DNA from: Benincasa hispida
Lineage: Eukaryota; Streptophyta; Magnoliopsida; Cucurbitales; Cucurbitaceae
NCBI RefSeq assembly: GCF_009727055.1
Contig: NC_052359.1
Coordinates: 7,148,244-7,212,243, forward strand
Direction of reading: 5' to 3'
Length of the DNA stretch: 64,000 bases
Shown here one piece after another: positions 34,023 through 45,575 of the stretch. Position numbers and translations under genes: made by a program. The notes below the pieces were generated by a model, which was not told the DNA's origin, ran no database searches, and saw only the letters and a program-made list of their open reading frames with translations. Every line of letters begins with the position of its first letter. The stretch's first letter is position 1.

Positions 34023-36169
34023 TGTTGGGGATGATGCCCTAAACTCTCGTGTCTTGTAGTTTGTAAACATAGTTTTGAACAAACACTTGTGATGTATAAT
34101 ATATGATATTTTCTTCACTTATTGTCTATGAACATTAGATGATTAATTTGCTTTACCACAACCCAATAACTAAAATCCCTGGTTGTCATTTGTAACTTAA
34201 GCATGTATGTGGATACATACAAGTAGATCATGTCTTAAGTGATAACCAAAATGATTTGTAGTATATGGATATAAGAGGGAAACCTTATCCTGGTAACGCT
34301 ATGGATGCAGCCCGCTTTGTAGAATAGTTACTAGTGTTGTAACTTGCTACAAATGGTCTGATCTTAATCATTCATATAAGGACATGGGAATAGGGTCGTC
34401 CTATACAAAGAGTTTGTATAAGACCGGACCATGAAGTGTTATAGTCTCGTTATATAACGTTGTTTATGACAGGGACTTCACTTCACTAGGATGACCATAG
34501 GTAACATGACCTCAATCTTGCGTGAGTTGGGAACTCCTGCCTTTGAGGGCAGTCCTTTAATTTGCATGGGTGCGAGTGGCCAGATCGCTGACTCAAACAT
34601 ACCACTTTGGGGTTTCGTTTGATTTGGGAGCTGGGAACTCAGCTACACAAGATGTAATTCACTCATTCCCCCAAGTAGGGGTAAGTAGATAGATTGCTCC
34701 CTTAAGGGCTGATCCCGGGGCTTGAACGATGTGGTGTCACACATCTTCTCATGGCCCAAGAGGTGTCCACACATTGTAGGACTATGTTGTATTGTTCATT
34801 AGAGGGATCAGTGGTACTTAAGGAGTTAGATGTAATTACAGGGGCAAAACGGTAAATTGGCCCATCTGTACTTATGAGCATCTATGAAGGGTTAATGTAC
34901 TGTTGATTGGTTATATCCGATGGGCACAGAAATTTATCTGTGATGAGAAGAGTGCGGTTGTTAGTCTTTAGTCGAATGTCTGGCAGTTAACGGATGGTGG
35001 ATCTCGTGGCTAAAGAGTTTAGTCAGCTATTCACGTACCGTTGGAGCTTCGAGCCATAAGTCTATAAGGTCCCCTTGGTAGCTCAATAGATTCAAGTTGA
35101 GAATCAGTTTTTGGGTCAGTTTGAAATGTTCAAATTGACAAGAGCGAGTTCGATTATATATGATATGATTAAACTAGTTAATTATATATGATATGATATG
35201 ATTGACTTTATGTATGAGATACATTATTTGGAGGAAAATTATATAAATATGATTTATATCTAGTGGAGGAGAAAAGACTATGGTTTATATGTGATTTTAA
35301 ACCATAGGTTAGTGAATATAGTATGATTATATTTATTATTTTTAATTGGTCCATTATAGGATAATTGTGCCGATGTTTTCTCCATAACCGTGTGATAGTG
35401 GAAGCTTTCATTTAGTTTTCGTAATTGAAGAATAAAATAAAAATCGTTTTCATTTTTGCAAGACATCAGAGAATTCGCTCACGAAGTGTATATTACCTAT
35501 CGCATAGCAAATCGAGAGCCTACACGATAGTTCAAAGTTTCTACACGATCGTATACACACACGTCTCTTTCTAAATGATCACATAGGATTTGTTAAACGA
35601 TCGTCTAACTTTTTCCTAAATGATCGCGCGTTCGAGCGTTTACTAAACGATCATCTATACGATTGTAGCCTATTTACTAAACGATTATGTACCTTCTTCT
35701 AAACGATCAAGCATTGTCTATATGATAAACCCGTTATTCTCCCATTTGGTTGGTTGTGGTATACGATCTTCGTTTCCTCCTTCCCTCAACCAAATCCAAC
35801 AGAGCCCACCTCCTGGATTCTCACATCGAGAATACCGAGGGTTATAAGTGGTGGTGTCATCCCCATTGTTGCTGTGTTTTTGTGGAGGCCGTTCGTGGGT
35901 AGATGACCGGTGATTTGGTGAACGATTGCTTGGACGTGCTTAGCGAGAGTGAGAGGAGTAGTCCTTGTAAGAATGAGGTTGTCTGTGAAGAAGAGTTCTT
36001 CAACTGGTATGTTTTTTGTTCTCTTATTGTTTAATTGTTTCAAGCATGCCGATAATTTGTTGTTAAATGCATATTTGTTATGTTAGAATGTAGATACGGT
36101 AATTCTGTCACAATGAGTTTTGAACGATCCGTTTCCGCTTAGAAGTACTCTTGTATGAGAGTTCCTTCA
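34023..36169 (+). mobile_element. 5' LTR of the complete plus-strand copia element
   Basis: TGTTGGGGATGATGCC at 34023 to GAGTTCCTTCA at 36169, 2147 bp. It is followed by the primer binding site. The partner LTR is 45576-47677 and is clearly the same sequence with scattered differences. Candidate TATA TATATAAC at 34451-34458; CGATCG-type cluster at 35490-35720; U5 contains the conserved CTGGATTCTCACATCGAGAA block. Confidence 0.95.
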
Positions 36170-36171
36170 AT

Positions 36172-36183
36172 TGGTATCAGAGC
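36172..36183 (+). other. Primer binding site, initiator tRNA-Met type
   Basis: TGGTATCAGAGC two bases after the LTR end. This is the well-known plant copia primer site complementary to the 3' end of initiator tRNA-Met. It is the only intact one of this type in the window. Confidence 0.93.
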
Positions 36184-38325
36184 CAGGTTCTGATATTCCA
36201 AATTCATTGATGCAAAGAATTGCATTTACTTTCTCGGTGGGTAAAAACATGTTTTCTCTCTGTTTAAGCGTTAAATAGTATGTGGATGTGGGATTAATGG
36301 AGTTTCTAGGGTGAAGCCTCTGGTTCTTTAAAATTCTTTTACATTTGAAGTTAATTGTAAGGGCCCTTGCATTTTTGGGCATATTAATTGCTATCGAGTC
36401 TATAATTTCAAAGTTATTTTAAGTTTCCGGGTCATTCTTAAAGAAGCTTCATAGCAAGGGTTGCTGTTCTTTAAGGATAAAGACGACCAAGCATTGGTCG
36501 GGTCGTGTAAATGATGGGGTAGACGATCGTAGAGTATCGGATACTCGGGAGCAGGTTNCCAAGCATTGGTCGGGTCGTGTAAATGATGGGGTAGACGATC
36601 GTAGAGTATCGGATACTCGGGAGCAGGTTGACGCGCGCACTCTACAATCATGTAGCTCAGCAAGCTTCATCGCTTAGTTCTTGACACACGATTACGGAGT
36701 AAATCGTTTACTTAATCGCTTGTTAAGTGATCGTCTAGACGATCGGGCTTCGCAGCTATGTTGTCGTCTAAACGATCATTTAGAACTCGCGTGTTTTGTC
36801 TTATGTGCTAAACGATCGGGTACCTCATGCTTCTTCGCACAGTTATTGGTACTCGATCGTAGCAAACGATCGTATACCTAGCCGCATTTACTAAATGATG
36901 GGAGCTTCGCCCGTTTGCTCGATGGAAAATGCAATAGATAGAGTTTTTACTTCCAATTTTAGAGGCGGTTCATGCAGGTCCATTAATCCTTTGTGAATGT
37001 ACATGAGATGTATGTTTTATTTATATGTTATATGGTATGCCATATAGAAGAAATCCCACCTTAGGTTATGCATTGGTCATGCATCATCTCTTTATTATAA
37101 GTGTTATGATTTAGAGAAGCATGATTTATATTACGTAAGAGCATGCTCATGCATCATATAATATAAGAGTTATATTTATTCATGCATAAAGCATTGACAT
37201 GCATCATCTTATATTATAAGTGTTATAGTATAAGGGTGTATGGAGCATGTATGCTCGGTTGGTTACATGTATATAAAAGTTATGTATAGTAATGAACAGA
37301 CATTGTATGAAGCATAACACATAGACTGAATTTATAATTGTTATAAATACCTAGTTGTGTGGCAATGTGGTTTTAGTTGTTTCTTTTATATGGTTATAAG
37401 GAAATTAGAACTAAAATCTATAAGAAAGATATGCATGCGAACTTAGGTTCTGTCTAGGCTGGGGTATTTAAGGTGATGGAAACGGAACACCCCTACCTGG
37501 GAACCTACCTGAAAAGGTGAATTAGATAGATTTAATGCATGCATGCAAGGTTGATGACAGTTCATTAAAGAGTTTAATGTGACTATTTGAACTTGTTTAA
37601 TTTCAAAGACAAATGTTTTTTAGCGAATTATACTCACTTAGATTAAAACCAGTAGCCGGATGTCTAAATTAATGAACCCCTAGGTAGAACATTCAGTGGG
37701 AGGTACTTGATGCATCTGATGCTTCATTTAAACCTCTCATATTTCTCCATTTATTGTCCACAACGTGAGATCTATCCTCGGCCTCGTGGCACCCTGGGAG
37801 TGTCCCCCTTAAAGATGGTGTTTGGGTAGGTCAATATCAAGGTGGATGGAGAGAATGTTCATAGTAAGTGGGAGCGAGACGTGCGATAGTGAAGGGGAGT
37901 GCCCCCTATAGGATGGCAGTTTTGCACATTTCTTTATTTGATCTTCTGTATTGGATAAGGTTACTTAGTCTCTTGTCCTAATCTGCTTTCTATGGTGGGC
38001 GCATTAGGGAAGACTCTGGGTCGAAAACGAGGGTCACTTACCGGCAATTTGTTAATGGGTTAATAGTTCTGGAACCGAATGAATGGTGGCTGTTAGGTTC
38101 ATTCTAATTGGTTCTGCCAATGCCTTGAAAGTGTCCATGCCAATCGAAAGGAGCATCTATCACCCCACCGGCTGACGTTTGACTTGCCACGTGGGGCATC
38201 ATTGCGAAATAGAAGTCTTATCACTTAGGGTACTTGGTAACTATTTTGCAAAAATTAATTAGTGTTAAAATATGGTTTAGCAAAGACTTATAAAAGTTTG
38301 TTCATTTTCAGCAACCAATTTTAAA
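36184..38325 (+). mobile_element. Untranslated leader of the complete copia element
   Basis: A 2.1-kb noncoding leader between primer site and gag. It contains a CGATCG-word cluster (36530-36870), repeated ATTATAAGTGTTATA segments (37090-37220) and an assembly artefact at 36487-36629. The reverse-strand counterpart in the host element is 48222-50085. No open frame of note. Confidence 0.8.
36487..36629 (+). repeat. Exact 71-bp direct duplication around a single N
   Basis: 36487-36557 and 36559-36629 are identical over 71 bases, separated by one N at 36558. It looks like an unmerged contig overlap and not a biological repeat. Confidence 0.95.
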
Positions 38326-39210
38326 ATGGCTACAGCCATAATTACTTTGCTTAGCGTCGATAAGCTAACTGGTAAAAACTACGCTAGTTGGAACATATGA
38401 TCACGACAATACTAATCATCGAGATTTCATTTCGTCCTTACGGAGGAGCGTCCTCCTATTCCAGCTTCTAACGCCGCTTGAAATTTTTGGGAGGCGTACG
38501 AGATATGGACATGGACGAATGAGAAGGCCAAGAAGCATGAGCCCATGGTCTCAGCGCATGAGATCATGAAGTCCCTATGGGGGATGTTTGGACAACCTTC
38601 TGGACAGCTCAAGCATGAGGCTCTGAAATACATCTTCAACTCCAAAATGGAGGAAGACACCTTTGTTCGTGAACACGTGCTTAACATGATGGTCCACTTT
38701 AATGTAGCACAGATGAATGAGTCTAGGATCGATGAGAGCAGTCAGGTTAGCATTATCCTGCATTCATTGTCGGAAAGCTTTCTTCACTTTGTTAGCAATG
38801 CAATTCTTAACAAAGTGAACTATACCCTTACAACTCTCCTCAACGAGTTGCAGACATACCAATCATGGCTGAAAAGTAAGGAGAGGAAGGAAGGTGAGGC
38901 AAATGTTGCCTCGTCTTCAAAGCAGTTCCATCGAGGTTCGGCCTCGGGAATGAAGTTCGCACCTTCTACTTTTAACACTGGAAAGTGGATGAAGAAGAAG
39001 GGTGGTAAGAGGAATGGGAAGGCGTCTGCTAACCAACCACCTGTCGCCTAGCGAAATAGGCGTCCGACACCAGTTGACAAGGGAAAGTGTTTCCACTGCA
39101 ACCAAGACAGACACTAGAAGAGGAATTTTCCTTGCTGGCTTAAGAAGAAGAAGGCAGCCAAGGCTAAGTCCAAAGCTAAGGCCAAAGCTAAATCAAAACA
39201 AGGTCAATGT
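38326..39210 (+). pseudogene. Copia gag (UBN2-type) of the complete element
   Basis: ATG at 38326 starts MATAIITLLSVDKLTGKNY, the usual copia gag N-terminus; a TGA at about 38398 replaces an expected coding codon and a further stop follows. The open part 38545-39051 has KSLWGMFGQPSGQLKHEALK, VREHVLNMMVHFNVAQMNE, LTTLLNELQTYQSW and the low-complexity EGEANVASSSKQFHRG. The zinc knuckle CFHCNQDRH is followed by a stop and its last cysteine reads F. A Lys/Ala-rich tail (AKAKSKAKAKAKSK) follows. Nonfunctional as sequenced. Confidence 0.9.
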
Positions 39211-42200
39211 GATTTACTAGTTTTGGAGACTTGCTTAATGGAGAATGATGATTCTGCCTGGATTATTGATTCGGGCGTCGCTAATCCTGTTTGTTCTTCG
39301 TTTTATGAGATTAGATCCTGGTGGTAGCTGGAGGCTGGTGAGATGAAGATGCAAGTAGGCACTGGGTATGTCGTCTCAGTTGTGGCAATGGAAGGGATAT
39401 AGTTGACTTTATAGAACAAATTTCTTATTTTACAAGATGTATTTGTAGTTCCTGAGTTGAAAAGGAACTTAATTTTTGTAAAGTGCTTGTTACAATGTAA
39501 ATATACTCTTTAATTTAATGTGAATAAAGTGTTTTATTCATAAAGATGGAGTAGAAATTTGTACAGCAAAACTGAAAAATAACTTGATGTGCTAAGACCG
39601 TTAGCATTAAGTTCCCTCCATAACATAGAGATGTTTAAAACTATCGCAACTCAAAATAAACATCAATGGGTTTCTCCAAAAGAAAATACCCAACTTTGGC
39701 ACTTTCGATTAGGGCACATCAATCTCAATAGGATTAAGAGGTTGGTGAAGAATGGACTTCTAAGTGAGTTAGAGGAAAATTCTTTACCGGTGTGCGAATC
39801 TTGCCTTGAGGGTAAGATGACTAAAAGACTTTTACTGGAAAAGATCATCAAGCCAAAGAGCCTCTAGAGTTAGTGCATTCTGACCTCTGTGGTCCTATGA
39901 ATGTGTGAGTCAGGGGAGGTTATGAGTATTTTATCAGTTTTACTAATGATTACTCTAGGTATGGGTATGTTTATTTGATGCAATAGAAGTTTGAATCCTT
40001 TGAAAAGTTCAGAGAGTTCAAGGCTGAAGTTGAAAATGCATTGAATAAACAGATTAAGACACTTCGATCGGATCGAGGTGGAGAGTTTTTGGATTCATGG
40101 TTCCAAGACTATTTGATAGAACATGGAATCGTTTCCCAACTCTCAGCGTCAGGTACACCTCAGTAGAATGATGTAGCTGAGAGGAGAAACAAAATCATGT
40201 TGAAAATGGTTCGTTCGATGATGAGTTACACTTTCTTATCAGACTCGTTTTGGGGTTTTGTAGTGGAGACTACAGTGTATATACTAAACTGTGTTCCTTC
40301 CAAGAGTGTTGTGAGAACACCTCTGGAGTTGTGGAACGAGCATAAAGCTAGTTTATGTCACTTCCGCATATGGGGTTGCCCAGCACATGTGCTTGAGGCT
40401 AATCCAAAGAAATTGGAACCACGGTTGAGGTTGTGCCTCTTTGTAGGCTACCTCAAAGGTACCGAGGGGGTTACTTTTATGGTCCATCGGAAAACAGAGT
40501 GTTTGTTTCTACTAACACTACTTTCTTGGAGGAGGATCATATTAGGGAGCAAATCCACGTAGTAAAGTCGTGTTACATGAGCTTTCCAACGAAACCACTG
40601 AAACTTCAACAATAGTTGTTGAAGGGTCTGCTTCATTAGAAAGAGTTGTTGATGATAATTTATCTAGTAGGTCGGTTTCACCTCAAGAGTTGAGGGAACC
40701 TTGATGCAGTGGGAGGCTTACGAACCCACCCATTCGCTATCTGGGTTTCACAGAAATCCTGGCTATGGTAGTCGATGACGACGTTGAGGATCTATTGTCT
40801 TATCAGAAGGAAATGGAGGATGTTGACTGAGATAAATTAGTCAAAGCCATGGATCTCGAGATGGAGTCGATGTACTTCAATTCAGTATGGTATCTTGTAG
40901 ATCAGTATGATGGGGTAAGACCTATAGGTTGCAAATGGATCTACAAGAGGAAACGGGGTGCCAATGGGAAGGTGCAAACCTTCAAGGCTCGACTTGTGGC
41001 AAAGGGTTATACCTAGGTTGAGGAAGTCGACTATGAGGAAACTTTCTCGCCTGTTGCCATGTTAAAGTTGATCCGCATCCTCCTGCCCATTGCCACTTAT
41101 TATGATTATGAGATTTGGCAAATGGACGTCAAGATGGGCTTTCTGAATAGCAACCTTGAGGAAACCATTTATATGGTGCAGCCCGAGGGATTGATTGCCC
41201 AAGGTTAAGATAAAAAAGTTTGCAAACTGAATCGATCCATTTATGGGCTAAAACAGGCGTCTCTATATTGGAATATTCATTTGATACTGCGATCAAATCG
41301 TATGGCTTTGACCAAAATGTTGATGAGCCTTGTGTTTACAAGGAGATCGTCAACGGTTTAGTAGTTTTCTTAGTGTTGTATGTAGACAGTATCCTACTCA
41401 TTGGAAAGATGTAAGTCTACTGACCACAGTTAAGAATTGGCTAGCAACCCAATTCCAAATGAAAGATTTGGGAGAGGCTCAGTTTTTTTCTAGGTATACA
41501 GATCTTCTGAGATCGTAAGAACAAAGTGTTAGCACTATCTCAGGCATCGTACATTGCAAAATGTTGCTCAAGTACTCGATGTAGAACTCCAAAAGGGTCT
41601 ACTACCATTCAAACATGGAGTTACACTGTCTAAGGAAATGTGTCCTAAGACACCTTAAGAGTTTGAGGAGACGAGATGGGTCCCATATACATCTGCCGTT
41701 GGAAGTTTGATGATGTGATGCTCTATACTAAACCAAAAATCTGCTATGCTGTGGGAATAGTTAGTAGGTATCAGTCTAACCCAGGCTAGGGTTACTAGAC
41801 CGTAGTTAAGAACATCCTTAAGTATCTTCGGAGAACAAGGGACTACAAGCTCGTGTTTGGGACTAGGGATTTGATCCTTATTGGATACACAGATTCTGAC
41901 TTTTAGACTAATAAGGACTCTTGGAAGTCCACTTCAGGATTAGTTTTTACTCTTAACGGAGGTGCAGTAGTGTGGCGAAGCACTAAACAGGGGTGCATAG
42001 CTAACTCCACGATGAAGGCCAAGTACGTAGCACTTGTGAAGTTGCTAAAGAGGACTTTTAACTCAAGAAGTTCCCGACAGATCTGGAAGTGGTTCCAAAC
42101 ATGTTTAGGCCCATCACCCTCTATTGTGACAATAGTGGTGCTGTGGCGAACTCTAAGAAGCCTAGGAGTCACAGGCACGGTAAACACATATAGTGGAAGT

Positions 42201-42360
42201 ATCACCTCATCTACGAGATAGTGTATCGAGGGGATGTGATAGTCACAAAGATCGCTTCAGAGCACAACGTTGCTAACCCATTTATGAAGGCTCTCATGAC
42301 TACAGTGTTTGAGGGTTACCTTCAGAGCATGGGTCTATGGGAACGCCCATGGCTGGACTA
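39211..42360 (+). pseudogene. Copia pol (protease, integrase, RT, RNase H) of the complete element
   Basis: Protease: AWIIDSGVANPVCSS near 39257, with DSGA changed to DSGV. Gag-pre-integrase: HFRLGHINLNRIKRLVKNG and CESCLEGKMTK. Integrase: HSDLCGPMNV, LRSDRGGEFLDSW, then GTPQ(stop)NDVAERRN, so the acidic triad is readable. RT: from about 40720, IGCKWIYKRKRGANGK and FKARLVAKGYT; the active-site YVDD is YVDS (codon 41388-41390). RNase [13 protein letters not shown] at 41970-42010, [14 protein letters not shown], ending at 42360 with MGLWERPWLD. Dozens of stops and frameshifts. The order PR-IN-RT-RH defines Ty1/copia. Confidence 0.9.
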
Positions 42361-42436
42361 GGGCAAGTGGGTGATATTTTTATACTGGCCTTAGTGCCCT
42401 AGTTTATTGTTTTGTACTAGTTGTTTGTACACTATA
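42361..42436 (+). other. Copia 3' tail, interrupted
   Basis: GGGCAAGTGGGTGATATTT...GTACTAGTTGTTTGTACACTATAA corresponds to 17610-17690 of the other plus copy. The tail stops near 42436 and its end, with the polypurine tract, resumes near 45556. Confidence 0.7.
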
Positions 42437-43674
42437 ACGCTAAAAATGGAATGCTATGCTTCTATGTGATACTATGTCTAAGTATATGCATTGTTAATGA
42501 TATGTTCATAGTATGTGATGGAGTAGTGCGTGTCACAAGTTTCCTTGCGCTGAAACCAAGTATAGTTCCAACGCAAGTTTCTTAGAATAATCCGAGGTCG
42601 AACACAGGGATTGTTTTCGTTAATGCACTACTATTGTGATACATGCGACTAGTTTTTAACAATGAATAAAGAATGGTGATTTATACAGAAATGTAAATTG
42701 CGATGAAATAAAATTGCGTTAATAAAAATCCTAAACTAATATGATACAAGATACAAGATACATGATACATGATACTGAGGTTAAGAACTGACTGTGAAGT
42801 TGTATAAAGAATCGATGTATGCGATGACAAGTCTTTATGAATGAAGCAGAAATAGAAAGAGTAAATAGTAAAAACAACGCAAGTTTGTCAATTGTGTTAA
42901 AGATACAACTAAGGTTCCGCTTTCCCTGGCGTACACCTCTCGTTGATCGGTCGCGTTCCCATATCTCTATGGTGAAACAGAGATGAACGTGATGAACGCA
43001 AGGTTGATTCCATCTCTGGAAATATTTCTTGCTTTAGTTAACGCATTCTTCCAACCTTCTCTCGATAGGCGGAATAACATCTACACTTCTGCTCTTACAA
43101 GTAAAGATGCCATCGAGCATGCTTTAGCTAAACTTAATTATTTCCTTAACACCAATTAACTTACTCGCTGAATTCTTGCCATTTACCCAAGGGATTAAGA
43201 ACACATCATGGAGAAAATGGATTATGGATGTACGAAAAGAGACAGAGAAATGACAATGGAAATTATCATAACATTTAATTCTAAGATTAAGTGTTTGATA
43301 CATGTTGTGAATGAAAGAGTAAAGAAGATGAATACATATGATGAAATAGAGATTAGAAACAAATACAGAAAGAGTGTCAATGTCTTGACATAGATCCTAA
43401 ATGGAGGTTGTGCTTGCCACGTGTGGAAGTAATGGAGAGGAAAGCTTCCCTCTCAGGCTTGCTTTCCCGGTAAAATTGACCTTTGCACAGAGCTTCAGCT
43501 ATGGGGATCGGAATAATTCTCTACTCGGAGACTCACCTCTTGGCCTTGTCTCGTGGTTCTCTCGAATCTACTATGGACAGTCGCTTCAGACCAGTCTCTC
43601 TCTCAAAATCAATATATGCACGTCTCTATGTATTCATGTATATCTTTCAGTGAATTTACAGAAGTTATTTATAA

Positions 43675-43682
43675 GCGAAGCT
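43675..43682 (-). promoter_or_regulatory. TATA box in Athila-related LTR
   Basis: Minus-strand TATAAATA about 535 bp from the LTR start, matching the offset in the other Athila-group LTRs. Confidence 0.55.
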
Positions 43683-44539
43683 TGGCTCTTTGACTTTGTA
43701 GTCCCTACTGTATGGTTATGGTAGTTTCTGAAATGGCAGAGTGAATATTCCTTTTGTTACGCAATCAACCCGTCAGAACTGAAAGTTGTACACTTGTCAA
43801 AATTTTCCGCAAATGTGTTGCTCTTTACATCTTCAATCTATTGCCGCATGCAGTGTTATTTTTTATTACCACATGCGGTTGAAATTGCGTTGATCGCTAG
43901 AGCTCTTGATCGATTGTCGCATGCGCCGTCATTGCGTTGATCATTTCTTCGTTCTTGATTGATGGGCGCAATGCGACGATGTGCGTTATTTATTTTATCT
44001 TTGAGCCATAAACGCATGCGGTGACAATTTCCTGCAAACAGAAACTGAAACATTCTATTCTACCATCGAAATGGTGTTAGTGGGTGTATTGACGACATTT
44101 TATAATTTTCACATTTCTTAGCCAATTTCTATACTATCGACGCAACTTTTCTTTCATTTAGCCGCAATATCTAAATAAAACAATATAAATAACTTGTATT
44201 TCTATAAGTTATCACACCCCCAAATTGAGATATATACTTGTCCTCAAGCATATCTTTAACTAAGGCAATATAGTTCAATTGTTATCCTTATTTTGCGTCG
44301 ATTGGTTGCTCCGAATGCTCCACCTAGACAATATTCTTCACAACGCAATTTCCGTCCATCCTTTAATAATTCATAAACATGTCCTACTTTATTCTTTTAT
44401 ACAACAAATCTCTATTAAAAAATTCCCTTCTTGTTTTGAAAAGAATGTTTACCTCTTCATGCAAAAAACAACTGGTGCGTCTGTATGCAGTGGTCTAGTT
44501 TGCGTCATTCTATTAGAGATTGTTGATCATTGTTACACC

Positions 44540-44778
44540 CTTCGTTTTGGCTTGTTCCCACGGGTGTCATGCGAACATCCAACTATGGTTGTGTGCCAAT
44601 CTCAACTTCAACTCTTGATTTTCAACTAAGTTTAAATTTTGCTGGTCAGAGGAGTTGTCCCTTATATTCTTATTTTTTTCTTCTCATTTTTTTTCTTTCA
44701 TATTGCGTTGATCTTGGAAACTCACCTTCGTTTTGGCTTGCTCCCACGGGTGTTATGCGAACATCCAACTACGAGCAG
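44540..44778 (-). repeat. Duplicated ~45-bp conserved motif (pair 2)
   Basis: Two copies (about 44540-44588 and 44729-44777), each reading on the plus strand TTCGTTTTGGCTTG, CCCACGGGTGT and ATGCGAACATCCAACTA. Spacing is about 190 bp, against about 140 bp in pair 1. Confidence 0.85.
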
Positions 44779-45564
44779 GTTCCTTTCATGACTTAACTCT
44801 TATCAAGTTGGGATTTTGATTTTTCCTTGTGCTGACATTGGAGTTTGTGTGAAAAAAATATTATTTATTTATTTTTTGACAATGGACACATTTTTCTAAT
44901 GACCGCATCCACTTGGTCGCATCTGCTCAGACCTTCCCCACCCCCAAATTTAGAGATGCGCAAGGTCCTCATTGCGTTGTTTTGGACAGAATAGACAAAA
45001 CACTTAGTCAAAATTTTGAAAGGAAGGTTTGAGCAGAGTCTTGAAGGATAAAAGGTAAAGCAATGCTATTGCTACGAATGATCTAAGTGTTAGTCAGAAA
45101 ATACAAAGTGTGGGAAATGTTGCTAAGGGTATGCATATAACTCATCATGGCAGCGTAATGAATAATGCAAAATAGAAGATAAAGAACATCGCAATAATTG
45201 ACAAAGGATGATAAATAAGAGGCTAACGCATACGTAAAGAATTGTTACTTAGTTGTATTAAAAATTAACCAAGTATACAAAGAATTACAAATAGTGCAAT
45301 ACAAAATTTGAGCATGTACAAAGAATCAAGAAATAGCTTCTATACATAGAAATAATGAAGTGAATTTATCCTTTGTATTTGATTCAGATGAGTGCACGGT
45401 TAATGATTAAAGCTATGCATCCATTAACGCAAATGCATCTTTGCAGAGGACGGGCAATAATGCATGTATCAATGCAACACACCCCTCAACTCAACACATT
45501 TCTAGAGGACGAGCGCACTGTATTTCTACTGGTGCAACACTACCTCATGGCCTGAGAGTGGGAC

Positions 45565-45575
45565 AAGTGGGAGAT
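45565..45575 (+). other. Polypurine tract of the complete copia element
   Basis: AAGTGGGAGAT immediately before the 3' LTR. Confidence 0.8.

Larger units (their letters stand above)
42437..45555 (-). mobile_element. Athila-related element fragment: 3' LTR and 3' internal region
   Basis: On the minus strand the LTR starts TGTGATAACTTATAG at 44216 after a tract AATTTGGGGG (44217-44226). A TATAAATA box lies at 43675-43682, about 535 bp into the LTR, and the LTR's final part (42537-42610) matches the block ACCTCGG...AAACTTGCG of the 50-64 kb LTRs. The internal part 44227-45555 carries the duplicated 45-bp motif (44540-44585 and 44730-44778) and no coding domain. The 5' half is missing. Lies in the 3' tail of the copia element. 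Exact ends are uncertain by tens of bases. Confidence 0.7.

Noticed and set aside
36172..36183. tRNA gene signal
   Set aside because: Only the 12-base tRNA-complementary primer site is present; no cloverleaf or internal promoter boxes around it.
43401..43724. 107-codon plus-strand frame that looks protein-like
   Set aside because: Within a minus-oriented Athila-related LTR, not conserved in sister LTRs and without a recognised domain.
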